Source of the DNA: Nitrosopumilales archaeon CG15_BIG_FIL_POST_REV_8_21_14_020_37_12
GTDB taxonomy: Archaea; Thermoproteota; Nitrososphaeria; Nitrososphaerales; Nitrosopumilaceae
NCBI GenBank assembly: GCA_002781805.1
Contig: PFFZ01000016.1
Coordinates: 1 to 7,053 of the forward strand
Direction of reading: 5' to 3'
DNA length: 7,053 bases
The notes under the pieces were generated by a model that was not told the origin of the DNA, did no database searches, and was given only the letters and a program-made list of their open reading frames with translations. Shown one piece after another: positions 1 to 6,152 of the stretch. How positions within the stretch are numbered: position 1 is the first letter of the stretch; each line of letters starts with the position of its first letter. The position numbers and the translations under genes are program-made.

Positions 1-950
1 CTACATCTGGCCCAGGTTTTGCGTTAATGGCTGAGGCGTTAGGATGGGCAGGAATCAATGAAGTTCCTATAGTGATTACTTTGTATCAAAGAAGTGGGCC
101 TTCAACTGGATTGCCAACAAGACACGGACAGGATGATCTGCTTTTTGCTGTACATGCAGGGCATGGGGATTTTCCCAAAATTGTCTATGCGTCAGGTGAT
201 ATTGAAGAGAGTTTTTACGACACTGGCAGATGTTTCAACTATTCTGATATATTTCAAATTCCAGTGATTCACATGATGGACAAGTTTCTTTCAAGCTCTG
301 TTGTTACATGTAAGAGATTTGATCCTCAAAAGATCACAATTGATAGAGGCCAATTACTTGAGAAAACTGATGGTGAATACAAACGATTTGCGTTTACCGA
401 CAGCGGAATATCGCCTCGCTCAAGACTGGGTTTGGATAATGGTATATTCTGGAATACTGGCGATGAGTCTGATGAGTATGGTCATATTACAGAGGATCCA
501 CAAGTCAGAATAAAAATGATGGACAAAAGAATGTCTAGGCTTGATTTGGTTCTAAAGCAGATATCTCAGGATGAACAGGTTGTCTCATTTGGGGTACATG
601 ATTACACTGTGATATCCTGGGGCTCTACAAAGGGTCCAATAATTGATGCAATAGAATTGCTAAAAAAAGAAGGAATCAATATAGGTTTTATCCAAATCAA
701 ATTGTTGCATCCATTTCCAGCTGATTATGTAAAGTCGTTACTAAAGGATGCGAAAACAATCATAGATATTGAGGCAAATCATTCTGCTCAACTAGGTAAA
801 TTGTACAATCAAAATGTTTTAGGTGATATTGATTACTACATCCTAAAGTATACTGGAAGAGGAATGACTAGCACAGAAATTTATGATTCGTTAAAAAAAA
901 TAGTACAAAACAAAGCAAACAAGAGGGAGATTCTAAGTCATGGCGCTTAA
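1..950 (+). CDS. korA: 2-oxoacid:ferredoxin oxidoreductase, alpha subunit (5' end outside window)
   Basis: This is the alpha subunit of the two-subunit archaeal 2-oxoacid:ferredoxin oxidoreductase, which with the beta subunit converts pyruvate or 2-oxoglutarate plus CoA to acyl-CoA and CO2 and passes electrons to ferredoxin in the cytoplasm. The frame is open from base 3, so the ATG at 27 is internal; 315 residues are visible, roughly the C-terminal half. The first residues are [17 protein letters not shown], followed by [27 protein letters not shown], both family signatures. [14 protein letters not shown] follows, and the C-terminal domain carries [23 protein letters not shown] and KYTGRGMT. 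The gamma domain and the YPITPS substrate/CoA loop expected upstream lie outside the window. The gene ends inside the start of the beta gene (11-base overlap), so the two should be co-translated. The family is secure. Whether pyruvate or 2-oxoglutarate is preferred cannot be read from this half; the symbol korA assumes 2-oxoglutarate. Confidence 0.93.
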   Translation, partial: TSGPGFALMAEALGWAGINEVPIVITLYQRSGPSTGLPTRHGQDDLLFAVHAGHGDFPKIVYASGDIEESFYDTGRCFNYSDIFQIPVIHMMDKFLSSSVVTCKRFDPQKITIDRGQLLEKTDGEYKRFAFTDSGISPRSRLGLDNGIFWNTGDESDEYGHITEDPQVRIKMMDKRMSRLDLVLKQISQDEQVVSFGVHDYTVISWGSTKGPIIDAIELLKKEGINIGFIQIKLLHPFPADYVKSLLKDAKTIIDIEANHSAQLGKLYNQNVLGDIDYYILKYTGRGMTSTEIYDSLKKIVQNKANKREILSHGA

Positions 951-1902
951 ACTTGCAGATTACAAGACAGATGTTCACAACGACTGGTGTCCTGGATGTG
1001 GTGATTTTGGAATTGTTAATGCACTGCAAATGGCTCTGGCTGAAATGGGGATTCAACGCGACAAGGCTGTAATTTTTTCAGGAATTGGTTGCTCTGGAAA
1101 AACATCTCATTACATTAACACTTATGGTATTCACACCCTGCACGGTAGAGTTTTGACTTTTGCACAAGGGGCAAAACTATCTAATCCAAATCTTACTGTA
1201 GTTGCAGTTGGGGGAGATGGTGATGGATTGGGTATTGGTGCAGGACATTTTGTTGCAGCAGGGAGAAGAAATATCGACATGACTTACATTGTATTTGATA
1301 ATGGGGTGTATGGCCTGACAAAAGGACAAGCGTCTCCCACACTAAAACTAGGTGAAAAAACAAAATCACTTCCCACTCCAAACACAAATTACAATGTTAA
1401 CCCTATCGGATTGGCAGTTACAAGTGGATTCACTTTTGTTGCCCGCGGATATTCATATGATGTTAGGCATCTCAAAGATCTGATTGTCAAAGCAGTAAAC
1501 CACAAAGGACTGTCATTTCTTGATGTGTTGCAGCCTTGTCCAACCTACAATGACATTAACACAAGAGATTGGTATGCTGGAGTCGACTTGGCAAAAGAAT
1601 CAATGGAGAGGCATTCTAGGATCTATAAACTGGAAGATACAGGATTTGATCCTGTGGTTCATGTGGCAGAAGAAGCTGAAGTAAACGAAAAGATGGCACA
1701 AGCATTGATTAAATCATTAGAATGGGGTAACAGCATTCCTACTGGAATATTTTATCAAAATGAAATAGTTTCACCCTATAGTGAAAGAATGATTGATAAG
1801 ATTCCAAACTATCTGGAAAATCCCCCGTCAGTCCAAAATATTTCTCAAAACGGATTACCTACAACAGATATTTCAAAACTGCTAGACTCGCTTCAAGTTT
1901 AG
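940..1902 (+). CDS. korB: 2-oxoacid:ferredoxin oxidoreductase, beta subunit (TPP and 4Fe-4S binding)
   Basis: A complete 320-residue beta subunit, normal length for the archaeal two-subunit enzyme. It binds thiamine diphosphate and the single 4Fe-4S cluster, so it holds the catalytic centre and the first electron acceptor. Cluster cysteines are visible as WCPGCGDFG (C17, C20), GIGCSGKT (C51) and LQPCPTYND (C200), the pattern known from the Sulfolobus enzyme. The TPP/Mg motif runs from [13 protein letters not shown] (residues 91-103) to [11 protein letters not shown] (120-130). In the Sulfolobus enzymes residues in this LTKGQ stretch were, as I recall, tied to accepting 2-oxoglutarate as well as pyruvate, so dual specificity is plausible. 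The ATG at 940 lies within the last codons of the alpha gene. A GAGGGAG stretch at 923-929 could serve as ribosome binding site. In ammonia oxidisers this enzyme feeds TCA-type intermediates and reduced ferredoxin; that role is inference. Confidence 0.94.
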   Translation: MALKLADYKTDVHNDWCPGCGDFGIVNALQMALAEMGIQRDKAVIFSGIGCSGKTSHYINTYGIHTLHGRVLTFAQGAKLSNPNLTVVAVGGDGDGLGIGAGHFVAAGRRNIDMTYIVFDNGVYGLTKGQASPTLKLGEKTKSLPTPNTNYNVNPIGLAVTSGFTFVARGYSYDVRHLKDLIVKAVNHKGLSFLDVLQPCPTYNDINTRDWYAGVDLAKESMERHSRIYKLEDTGFDPVVHVAEEAEVNEKMAQALIKSLEWGNSIPTGIFYQNEIVSPYSERMIDKIPNYLENPPSVQNISQNGLPTTDISKLLDSLQV

Positions 1903-1921
1903 CCTATTAAAACCAGATAAG

Positions 1922-1928
1922 TTATAGA
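1922..1928 (+). promoter_or_regulatory. Possible TATA box for the 1950 gene
   Basis: TTATAGA lies about 25 bases before the TTG at 1950, the spacing expected for a leaderless archaeal transcript beginning at that codon. It sits in the 47-base gap after the beta-subunit stop. The match to a TATA consensus is moderate, so this is a tentative call. Confidence 0.35.
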
Positions 1929-1949
1929 CTAGCTTATTTCTAGATCATC

Positions 1950-2390
1950 TTGCTATTGAACATAAACGAGGCTAACAAGATATTTCGAAAGTCTATCATC
2001 AAGGGTTTCTTTGAACCGCAATTGGTAAATCTGGATTTTAAAAAATCCTCAGTAAAACATCCTGCTATAGTTGATGATGGTCTCATGCAATCTGACTTGC
2101 TTCATGTGTTTTTTGATATTGAAACCGGTTCTGATTATCCAGATGGTGATGAGTGGTTCATTGTAGAGTTGCTTTTCCCCCATGATATCAAACTCCCTGA
2201 TACTCTAAAAGGAACAGATTATTTTACTACTGTTTCAGGTGAGGATGGAAAAACATTCTGGCACCATCGTGAATTAATTCGCTACAAGTACGGAAAATCA
2301 AAAAAACTGGATGATGCACTGGAATTTCTTGAATCAAAATACAAGGAACTTCACAGTCTGTTGGAACCCCTTCAAAAGGATCTCAAGTAA
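1950..2390 (+). CDS. Uncharacterised protein, 146 residues, TTG start
   Basis: I do not recognise this protein. It is soluble-looking (no signal peptide or membrane segment), acidic in the middle (FDIETGSDYPDGDEWF) and likely helical at the end (KLDDALEFLESKYKELHSLLEPLQKDLK). The frame has a TAG stop at 1941 and no ATG until about residue 46, so the start is TTG at 1950 or TTG at 1956. The TATA-like TTATAGA 25 bases upstream favours 1950 as a leaderless start. It lies 47 bases after the oxidoreductase beta gene on the same strand, so read-through from that operon is possible, but it looks to have its own promoter. It converges on the next gene with an 8-base overlap of their 3' ends. Reality of the gene is likely given its length and sensible composition; function is unknown. 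Confidence 0.75.
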   Translation: MLLNINEANKIFRKSIIKGFFEPQLVNLDFKKSSVKHPAIVDDGLMQSDLLHVFFDIETGSDYPDGDEWFIVELLFPHDIKLPDTLKGTDYFTTVSGEDGKTFWHHRELIRYKYGKSKKLDDALEFLESKYKELHSLLEPLQKDLK

Positions 2391-2925
2391 GCTCCTTCCA
2401 AGAATCGCCTTTGAAAGAATATTTTTTGTCATTTGCTTTGGCCGAATTTAGACGCCATCTTACGGATTCTATATCAAATCTGTAACTTATCTCGATTACA
2501 TCTGATGGAAGTTTTTCTGGATCAAGATGGTATGGCAAAAGCTCCAATACAAAATCAATCTTTTCAATTGCATTATCATACAATTGCTTGTCCCCCACAT
2601 CCAAGATAAATACAATCTTTGGATTTCCCAGAAAATTCATCTGGATTTTAATTGCATTTCCTGAACCTCGACGTCTTTTCATCTCTTTGAAAACATCTTT
2701 GATGTTTTCCCATCTCTTGTACTCAAACCATTTGAAAAATTCGTCATTAAATGCAAGTGGGATTTCTATTTCTAAAAAGCTGACAAACTCTTCACTGTCT
2801 GGCTGAATCTCTTCTTGCAAAATTGTGAATCTTGAATTAAGAAATCCGTAAATCACTTCGATTTCCCATGGTGAAATTCCATAGTATTTCAAGTGTGTTT
2901 TGAGATTTTCATGCACAAATTTCAA
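2383..2925 (-). CDS. Uncharacterised protein, up to 180 residues, TTG or GTG start
   Basis: I do not recognise this soluble protein. It alternates charged helical stretches (NDEFFKWFEYKRWENIKDVFKEMKRRRGSG) with beta-like segments (IKIQMNFLGNPKIVFILDVGD) and has no cysteine, signal peptide or membrane segment. The longest reading begins at TTG 2925; there is no ATG before the internal one in EMKRRRG. A TATA-like TTTATTT on this strand (2940-2946) is centred only 18 bases from that TTG but 27 bases from the in-frame GTG at 2916-2914. If the message is leaderless, the GTG is the better start and the protein is 177 residues. The gene is convergent with the 1950 gene, sharing 8 bases at the 3' ends, and divergent from the 3019 gene, with which it shares a 93-base promoter region. 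Confidence 0.75.
   Translation of the reverse strand: MKFVHENLKTHLKYYGISPWEIEVIYGFLNSRFTILQEEIQPDSEEFVSFLEIEIPLAFNDEFFKWFEYKRWENIKDVFKEMKRRRGSGNAIKIQMNFLGNPKIVFILDVGDKQLYDNAIEKIDFVLELLPYHLDPEKLPSDVIEISYRFDIESVRWRLNSAKANDKKYSFKGDSWKELT
2422..2427 (+). terminator. T-run that may end the 1950 transcript
   Basis: Six consecutive T on the plus strand lie about 30 bases past the stop of the 1950 gene, inside the 3' end of the opposing gene. Archaeal termination often occurs at simple T-runs without a hairpin, and overlapping convergent genes must terminate inside each other. This is a weak single-motif call. Confidence 0.25.
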
Positions 2926-2937
2926 CTAGCCAAATTT

Positions 2938-2948
2938 CTAAATAAAGA
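2938..2948 (-). promoter_or_regulatory. TATA-like box for the 2383-2925 gene
   Basis: Read on the minus strand this is TCTTTATTTAG. Its centre is 27 bases upstream of GTG 2916 and only 18 bases upstream of TTG 2925, which matters for the start choice. No ribosome binding site precedes either codon. Confidence 0.4.
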
Positions 2949-2984
2949 TTCAAGGCTTGATATACGTGTAATTTGACCTCAAAA

Positions 2985-2993
2985 TTAAAATTA
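2985..2993 (+). promoter_or_regulatory. TATA-like box for the 3019 gene
   Basis: TTAAAATTA is centred 30 bases upstream of the ATG at 3019, with no ribosome binding site between them. This fits a leaderless or nearly leaderless transcript. It forms the plus-strand half of a divergent promoter region with the box at 2938-2948. Confidence 0.45.
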
Positions 2994-3018
2994 TGATGTA
3001 TTCCTACCTAATTTACTT

Positions 3019-3342
3019 ATGAAGAAAGAATATGTTGTACGAAGTATTGATGCAGCCCCTGATGGCGCACCATATGTTGTAGTTTCCCTATCTTCAGTAA
3101 AAGATCTTAAAGAGGGAACCGGCTCTCCTCCATCTCCGTTTGGTGGTCCAAAGGTAATGGGATTTACAAACATGAATGACATGATGAAAGATCTCAACAA
3201 AATGTTTTCTGGTATGGGCATGGGTATGCAAAGTGGAGTGACTCAGCTTAAACTGGAGATGCACGAATACAAGGAAATGGGATTGTCAGTGGGCGACAAA
3301 GTCTATTTAGAACTGACCAAAGAAGAAGCTTTGGGAATCTAG
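3019..3342 (+). CDS. Small protein with methionine/glycine-rich centre, 107 residues
   Basis: I do not recognise the family. The N-terminus (KKEYVVRSIDAAPDGAPYVVVSLSS) and C-terminus (TQLKLEMHEYKEMGLSVGDKVYLELTKEE) look like beta strands of one small barrel-like domain, separated by a Gly/Pro loop (GTGSPPSPFGGPK) and a Met-rich stretch. Eight methionines fall within residues 47-70, ending in MFSGMGMGMQ. There is no cysteine, signal peptide or membrane segment, so it should be cytoplasmic. The Met-rich insert resembles the methionine bristles of SRP54-type proteins or thioether copper sites, but nothing else supports either, so no function is assigned. It has its own TATA-like box, faces the 2383-2925 gene divergently and converges on the 3356 gene 13 bases downstream. 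Confidence 0.82.
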   Translation: MKKEYVVRSIDAAPDGAPYVVVSLSSVKDLKEGTGSPPSPFGGPKVMGFTNMNDMMKDLNKMFSGMGMGMQSGVTQLKLEMHEYKEMGLSVGDKVYLELTKEEALGI

Positions 3343-3343
3343 A

Positions 3344-3357
3344 TTTTTTTTACTTTT
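3344..3357 (+). terminator. T-rich terminator between convergent genes
   Basis: Eight consecutive T, then AC and four more T, start two bases after the TAG of the 3019 gene and run into the stop of the opposing gene. T-tracts like this directly after a stop codon are typical archaeal intrinsic termination signals for the plus strand. The opposite strand is A-rich here and gets no equivalent signal. Confidence 0.55.
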
Positions 3358-3907
3358 AGATTGTGTTAAAGTATTTCCAACCATAAAATGCTGCAATGGT
3401 TGCAATTACAAATAACATCGGCTTCCATGCAAACACTGGGATGCTCGGTGTTGCAAGTTTTACTTTGTAATTGTCAATTATTGTGTGAACGTCTTTTTTG
3501 ATTTTATCGTGCCAAATTCTATACTCGACTTGATATTTTTTTAGGATTTCTTCTACTTCGTACACTACGGGAGTTCTCTGTGAGAAAAGATGTTGGAGGT
3601 AATCTCTTGAAACTTCAACCTCGGCATGAATTCCAATCAATCCTTTTTTTAAATCGACCATTCTGATGTGCATCTCCCATGGTTTCTTTAATTTGAGATT
3701 CAAACCGCTTCCTATCTGATTCGGTTGTTTATGTTCAAATTTTACCTTGGTGAATCCTTCGGTTGTAAAAATCTTCATCAATTCATCAAAACTCTTCTTT
3801 ACAACAATGTGTAGCTGCTCTATCCCTTCCTTACTGTCTGCGTCAATTTTGTGTTTAATTCCGTCTAAAAATGAAATATTTTTTGGGTATGTTGTAAAGT
3901 ATTCCAT
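3356..3907 (-). CDS. Uncharacterised protein with C-terminal membrane segment, 183 residues
   Basis: I do not recognise this family. The first 160 or so residues are a charged soluble domain (for example HIVVKKSFDELMKIFTTEGFTKVKFEHK and VEVSRDYLQHLFSQRT, with a likely helix at YEVEEILKKYQVEYRIWHDKIKKDV). The last 21 residues (163-183, PMLFVIATIAAFYGWKYF near the end) form a single hydrophobic span. With no N-terminal signal, this layout suggests a tail-anchored protein with its domain in the cytoplasm. The ATG at 3907 is preceded 26 bases upstream by a good TATA box, so the message is probably leaderless and separate from cofE, although cofE lies only 46 bases upstream on the same strand and read-through could also supply it. 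Function is unknown. Confidence 0.8.
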   Translation of the reverse strand: MEYFTTYPKNISFLDGIKHKIDADSKEGIEQLHIVVKKSFDELMKIFTTEGFTKVKFEHKQPNQIGSGLNLKLKKPWEMHIRMVDLKKGLIGIHAEVEVSRDYLQHLFSQRTPVVYEVEEILKKYQVEYRIWHDKIKKDVHTIIDNYKVKLATPSIPVFAWKPMLFVIATIAAFYGWKYFNTI

Positions 3908-3926
3908 TATTGTGACATCGAAAATA

Positions 3927-3938
3927 CCTATATTTAAA
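3927..3938 (-). promoter_or_regulatory. TATA box for the 3356-3907 gene
   Basis: On the minus strand this reads TTTAAATATAGG, the best TATA match in the window, centred about 26 bases before the ATG at 3907. It lies between the cofE stop and this gene, which argues for independent transcription starting at the ATG. Confidence 0.6.
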
Positions 3939-3953
3939 GGAGAACAAGAATTC

Positions 3954-4733
3954 TTACTGCTTGTTGGATTTGCATGATAGACCCCTTACATACACACACT
4001 GATCTGGGGATACTGCCATTTCATTTGGGTTGATTATTCTGTCTGTGAGTCTTGCATCCGAGTCTCTGATGATGGCAATTGGTTTTGATTCTGCTCCCTC
4101 GCCCATTTTGTGATTTGCGATAGTTGCAATGTTGTCTGCAACTGCTTGAAATGTTACCTTGAGTGGATTTCCATCCAGATCTTTTTGCGCTCTCATGTCT
4201 AACACCGGCTCAATTCCTGCGCATGCAACTGTAACCCCTGATGTTCCAACACGTACTGGCATTAGCCTGCTATCTACTAAAATTACCCCGACATGAATTA
4301 GAAACTTCAAGAAAATCTTTCTGCGAATTTGCTCTGCAATCAGATATGGATCTTTTGGATATAGAATTACTTTGCCTTTTTTGGCATTAGATTTGTCAAT
4401 TCCTGCGTTTGGGGCCATAATATTGTCCGCTGATGTAATTACAAATCCGGAAATTCCACCAAAAATTTTATCCGACTCTCTTAAGATGATTTCTGCAATT
4501 TCGTATTTTAGTTTAAATTTTTTTGATATTTTTATTCCCTGTTTTGATGGTTTAATCTTGTCAAGATCAACTATCCTTCCCTGAGAATTTGAGACATATT
4601 TTGTTGAAATGACTATGATGTCTCCATCTTCTAATTTTTCGTTATTTTTATCTAATGTATCTAATAATGACTCAAATACATCGAATTGCTCAGTTTTTCT
4701 CTCTGAGAGCAGAGGCAGAACTGTTAGTGGCAT
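3954..4733 (-). CDS. cofE: Coenzyme F420-0:L-glutamate ligase
   Basis: CofE adds L-glutamate residues to F420-0 with GTP hydrolysis, giving the gamma-linked tail of the deazaflavin hydride carrier F420 in the cytoplasm. The 259 residues fit the archaeal stand-alone CofE (about 250). Family signatures include an N-terminal GDIIVISTKYVSNSQGR (37-53), SADNIMAPNAGIDKSN (101-116), LVDSRLMPVRVGTSG (152-166), VACAGIEPVLDMR (169-181), KDLDGNPLKVTFQAVADN (184-201) and MGEGAES (210-216). D113 and D154 fall where the Archaeoglobus enzyme, as I recall, binds its divalent metal. The start is the only ATG at the proper N-terminus; a weak TATA-like box lies about 27 bases upstream. There is no second (FbiB-like) domain. 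No other F420 gene is in the window. F420 synthesis is known in ammonia-oxidising archaea. Confidence 0.92.
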   Translation of the reverse strand: MPLTVLPLLSERKTEQFDVFESLLDTLDKNNEKLEDGDIIVISTKYVSNSQGRIVDLDKIKPSKQGIKISKKFKLKYEIAEIILRESDKIFGGISGFVITSADNIMAPNAGIDKSNAKKGKVILYPKDPYLIAEQIRRKIFLKFLIHVGVILVDSRLMPVRVGTSGVTVACAGIEPVLDMRAQKDLDGNPLKVTFQAVADNIATIANHKMGEGAESKPIAIIRDSDARLTDRIINPNEMAVSPDQCVYVRGLSCKSNKQ

Positions 4734-4755
4734 ACTGTTTTGATGTGTCTATTCT

Positions 4756-4766
4756 TTTTTATTGTT
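4756..4766 (-). promoter_or_regulatory. Weak TATA-like box for cofE
   Basis: An A/T-only stretch (AATAAAAAAG on the minus strand) is centred about 27 bases upstream of the cofE ATG, at the right distance for a leaderless transcript. The sequence is a poor consensus match. Confidence 0.3.
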
Positions 4767-4796
4767 CTGAAATCCATCTTTCATTTTCTACGCACC

Positions 4797-4833
4797 AAAC
4801 CTGACAAAAAATATTAGATAGGGTGTCAGGTTT
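4797..4833. repeat. Perfect 10-base inverted repeat, 17-base spacer
   Basis: AAACCTGACA (4797-4806) and TGTCAGGTTT (4824-4833) are exact reverse complements, separated by an AT-rich 17-base spacer containing AATATTAGATA. The arm centres are 27 bases apart. The element sits between the divergent genes cofE (start 64 bases to the left) and the secreted protein (start 105 bases to the right). A T/A-rich box overlaps and follows the right arm. Known archaeal operators of dimeric regulators have this form, so an operator is the favoured reading; an RNA hairpin in a leader is the alternative. The perfect match is seen directly; the role is inference. Confidence 0.55.
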
Positions 4834-4843
4834 AACAAATATT
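4831..4843 (+). promoter_or_regulatory. Possible TATA-like box for the 4863/4938 transcript
   Basis: TTTAACAAATATT follows and overlaps the right arm of the inverted repeat. Its centre is about 26 bases upstream of the ATG at 4863, which starts the first of three tiny reading frames leading to the secreted-protein gene. No comparable box lies about 27 bases before the 4938 ATG itself. A second candidate is the AATATTA inside the repeat spacer. The call is tentative. Confidence 0.3.
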
Positions 4844-4862
4844 CCAATCATCATTTCCAGAC

Positions 4863-4941
4863 ATGCCTGATAATTCACCATGATGCTAGAAAACAACAGA
4901 AGCACTTTTCAATGATTGGATTCCAAATTCATACAGTATGA
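4863..4941 (+). other. Chain of three micro-reading frames joined by ATGA overlaps
   Basis: Three short frames run head to tail in the leader of the secreted-protein gene: 4863-4883 (MPDNSP), 4880-4915 (MMLENNRSTFQ) and 4912-4941 (MIGFQIHTV). Each stop codon is the TGA of an ATGA whose ATG begins the next frame (4880-4883, 4912-4915), and the last ATGA (4938-4941) holds the ATG of the 404-residue protein. ATGA overlaps are the classic arrangement for translational coupling by terminating ribosomes. There is no ribosome binding site ahead of any of these starts. The geometry is seen directly; translation of these frames is unproven, and chance is possible in AT-rich DNA. Confidence 0.35.
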
Positions 4942-6152
4942 AGTATTTTGTGATTTTTTTACTTGCTATTGGTGCCTTTGTAATTTTGCAAAACCCTGCA
5001 TATGCAACGTGTGTTTATGATCCAAGTAATCCTCATGTGACATGTGATGATTCCATTGGAACTTTGGATTATCCGACAACCCCTGAAGAACTCATTCCCT
5101 CTCCATTAAAACAAATGTCTCTTGGGATAAAATTGGGCCATGTTATTTGCGATGATGCTCATGTTCTAACTTACAAAACTGATTACAAACCTGCGTGTGT
5201 ATTTCCAGATTCAGAAGGCACTCTTTTGACTAGGGGGTGGGCCAAACTCCGATTACTGCTTCCTGCAGGTCCGGATCCAATCAAAGAATTGGAACTAACA
5301 GGACAAAACGAACTGTCATACAGAATTACTGGCAATGTTATTTACGGTGATGACGTGTATCCTCTAAGCAATGACAGAATAAGAGAAATCGTAACAGAGT
5401 ATTCCCAAAAACATCATCCAGACAAACAATACTTGGAGTATTCAATTCCTATTGTTCAGCCTTTTATCAGCGTAGAAGATAAAGTTGAATTTGATCTATT
5501 AGAGTGGGGAAATTATTCTGATTGCTGGAAACTCAAACTGCGCATAATTGATGTGCAAAACAAGCCTGTCTATGAGGACAGCTTGGCAAACTATTGTTTA
5601 GAGCCTGATGACATGTCTGGTACTTTCCATTCCTATTCAATGGGTAAAGACTTTGAAGAATTTACATGTCCGCACCCAGGATATTATAGAATTGAAGTTT
5701 CCAATGGATCTGTTTTTTCTCCCCAAGTCTTGCAGAATTTTGTTTGTCTTGAATACAAGCCAGAGCCAGCACCTGAACCAGAGATGACATCTGAATCACA
5801 ACCGACTAATGCAGGACTAGAGGTAGATGTTACCGGACAAAAGCAGGTCAGGCGAGGAACGACCCATGATATTACAATAGACGTCACACGAAACGGAAAC
5901 CCAGTACATGATGCACTTGTAAGGATAACGATAGAGGATTATGGCAAGGATGTCATACGTGAGTTTAATGCAAAGACAGACAGCTCTGGAAGAGTTGTGT
6001 TTTCATGGGAGATTCCAAAAAGTTTTGACGACATTGAAACGCTTCTTGCATACGTTGATGTGACTGACAACATTTCTGCAAAGACAGCACTGTTCAAATT
6101 CCAAGTGTATTGCCTTCCAAATGAGTCAGGATGCAAGGTTGAGGGGAATTGA
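4938..6152 (+). CDS. Secreted cysteine-containing surface protein with C-terminal Ig-like domain, 404 residues
   Basis: A probable exported protein. Residues 1-23 form a signal peptide (MKYFVIFLLAIGAFVIL core, ending NPAYA before T24). Residues 54-104 match a module I remember from many nitrososphaerial secreted proteins: SPLKQ, a GI motif, C71, PACVFPDS with C87, then RGWAKL. A middle domain of about 170 residues carries C196, C220, C244 and C270. A Pro/Glu linker (KPEPAPEPEMTSESQP, about 274-289) leads to a beta-sandwich domain (about 295-390) with DITIDVTRNGNPVHDALVRI and TDSSGRVVFSW, as in Ig-like or transthyretin-like folds. Ten cysteines in total suggest up to five disulfides outside the cell. 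The ATG at 4938 is the only start after the in-frame TAG at 4887. Its stop overlaps the next gene's TTG, so the two are probably one operon. The substrate or ligand is unknown. Confidence 0.85.
   Translation: MKYFVIFLLAIGAFVILQNPAYATCVYDPSNPHVTCDDSIGTLDYPTTPEELIPSPLKQMSLGIKLGHVICDDAHVLTYKTDYKPACVFPDSEGTLLTRGWAKLRLLLPAGPDPIKELELTGQNELSYRITGNVIYGDDVYPLSNDRIREIVTEYSQKHHPDKQYLEYSIPIVQPFISVEDKVEFDLLEWGNYSDCWKLKLRIIDVQNKPVYEDSLANYCLEPDDMSGTFHSYSMGKDFEEFTCPHPGYYRIEVSNGSVFSPQVLQNFVCLEYKPEPAPEPEMTSESQPTNAGLEVDVTGQKQVRRGTTHDITIDVTRNGNPVHDALVRITIEDYGKDVIREFNAKTDSSGRVVFSWEIPKSFDDIETLLAYVDVTDNISAKTALFKFQVYCLPNESGCKVEGN

Noticed and set aside
1..950. ATG at 27 as the start of a short alpha-subunit gene
   Set aside because: The frame is open to the window edge and the residues before the ATG (TSGPGFAL) belong to the conserved family motif, so the gene simply continues upstream.
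868..1387. Short minus-strand frames opposite the oxidoreductase beta gene
   Set aside because: The plus strand encodes a clearly conserved enzyme there; these are shadows.
2961..2970. TATACGTGTA near-palindrome in the middle of the divergent promoter region 2926-3018
   Set aside because: Only four of five pairs match and symmetry stops immediately outside; too weak to call an operator.
2931..2975. CAAATT and AATTTG six-base inverted repeat with 33-base spacer
   Set aside because: Six AT-rich bases at that distance are expected by chance.
3019..3221. Minus-strand frame of 76 codons antisense to the Met-rich protein gene
   Set aside because: It mirrors the plus gene, which has its own promoter and terminator signals, and its translation shows no family features.
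3946..3955. AAGAATTCTT palindrome at the cofE stop codon
   Set aside because: Ten bases of simple AT-rich palindrome with no loop and no T-tract in the right place; expected by chance and partly coding.
4734..4937. tRNA or structured RNA gene in the longest non-coding gap
   Set aside because: No cloverleaf, conserved T-loop or GC-rich fold is visible; only the inverted repeat and micro-frames stand out.
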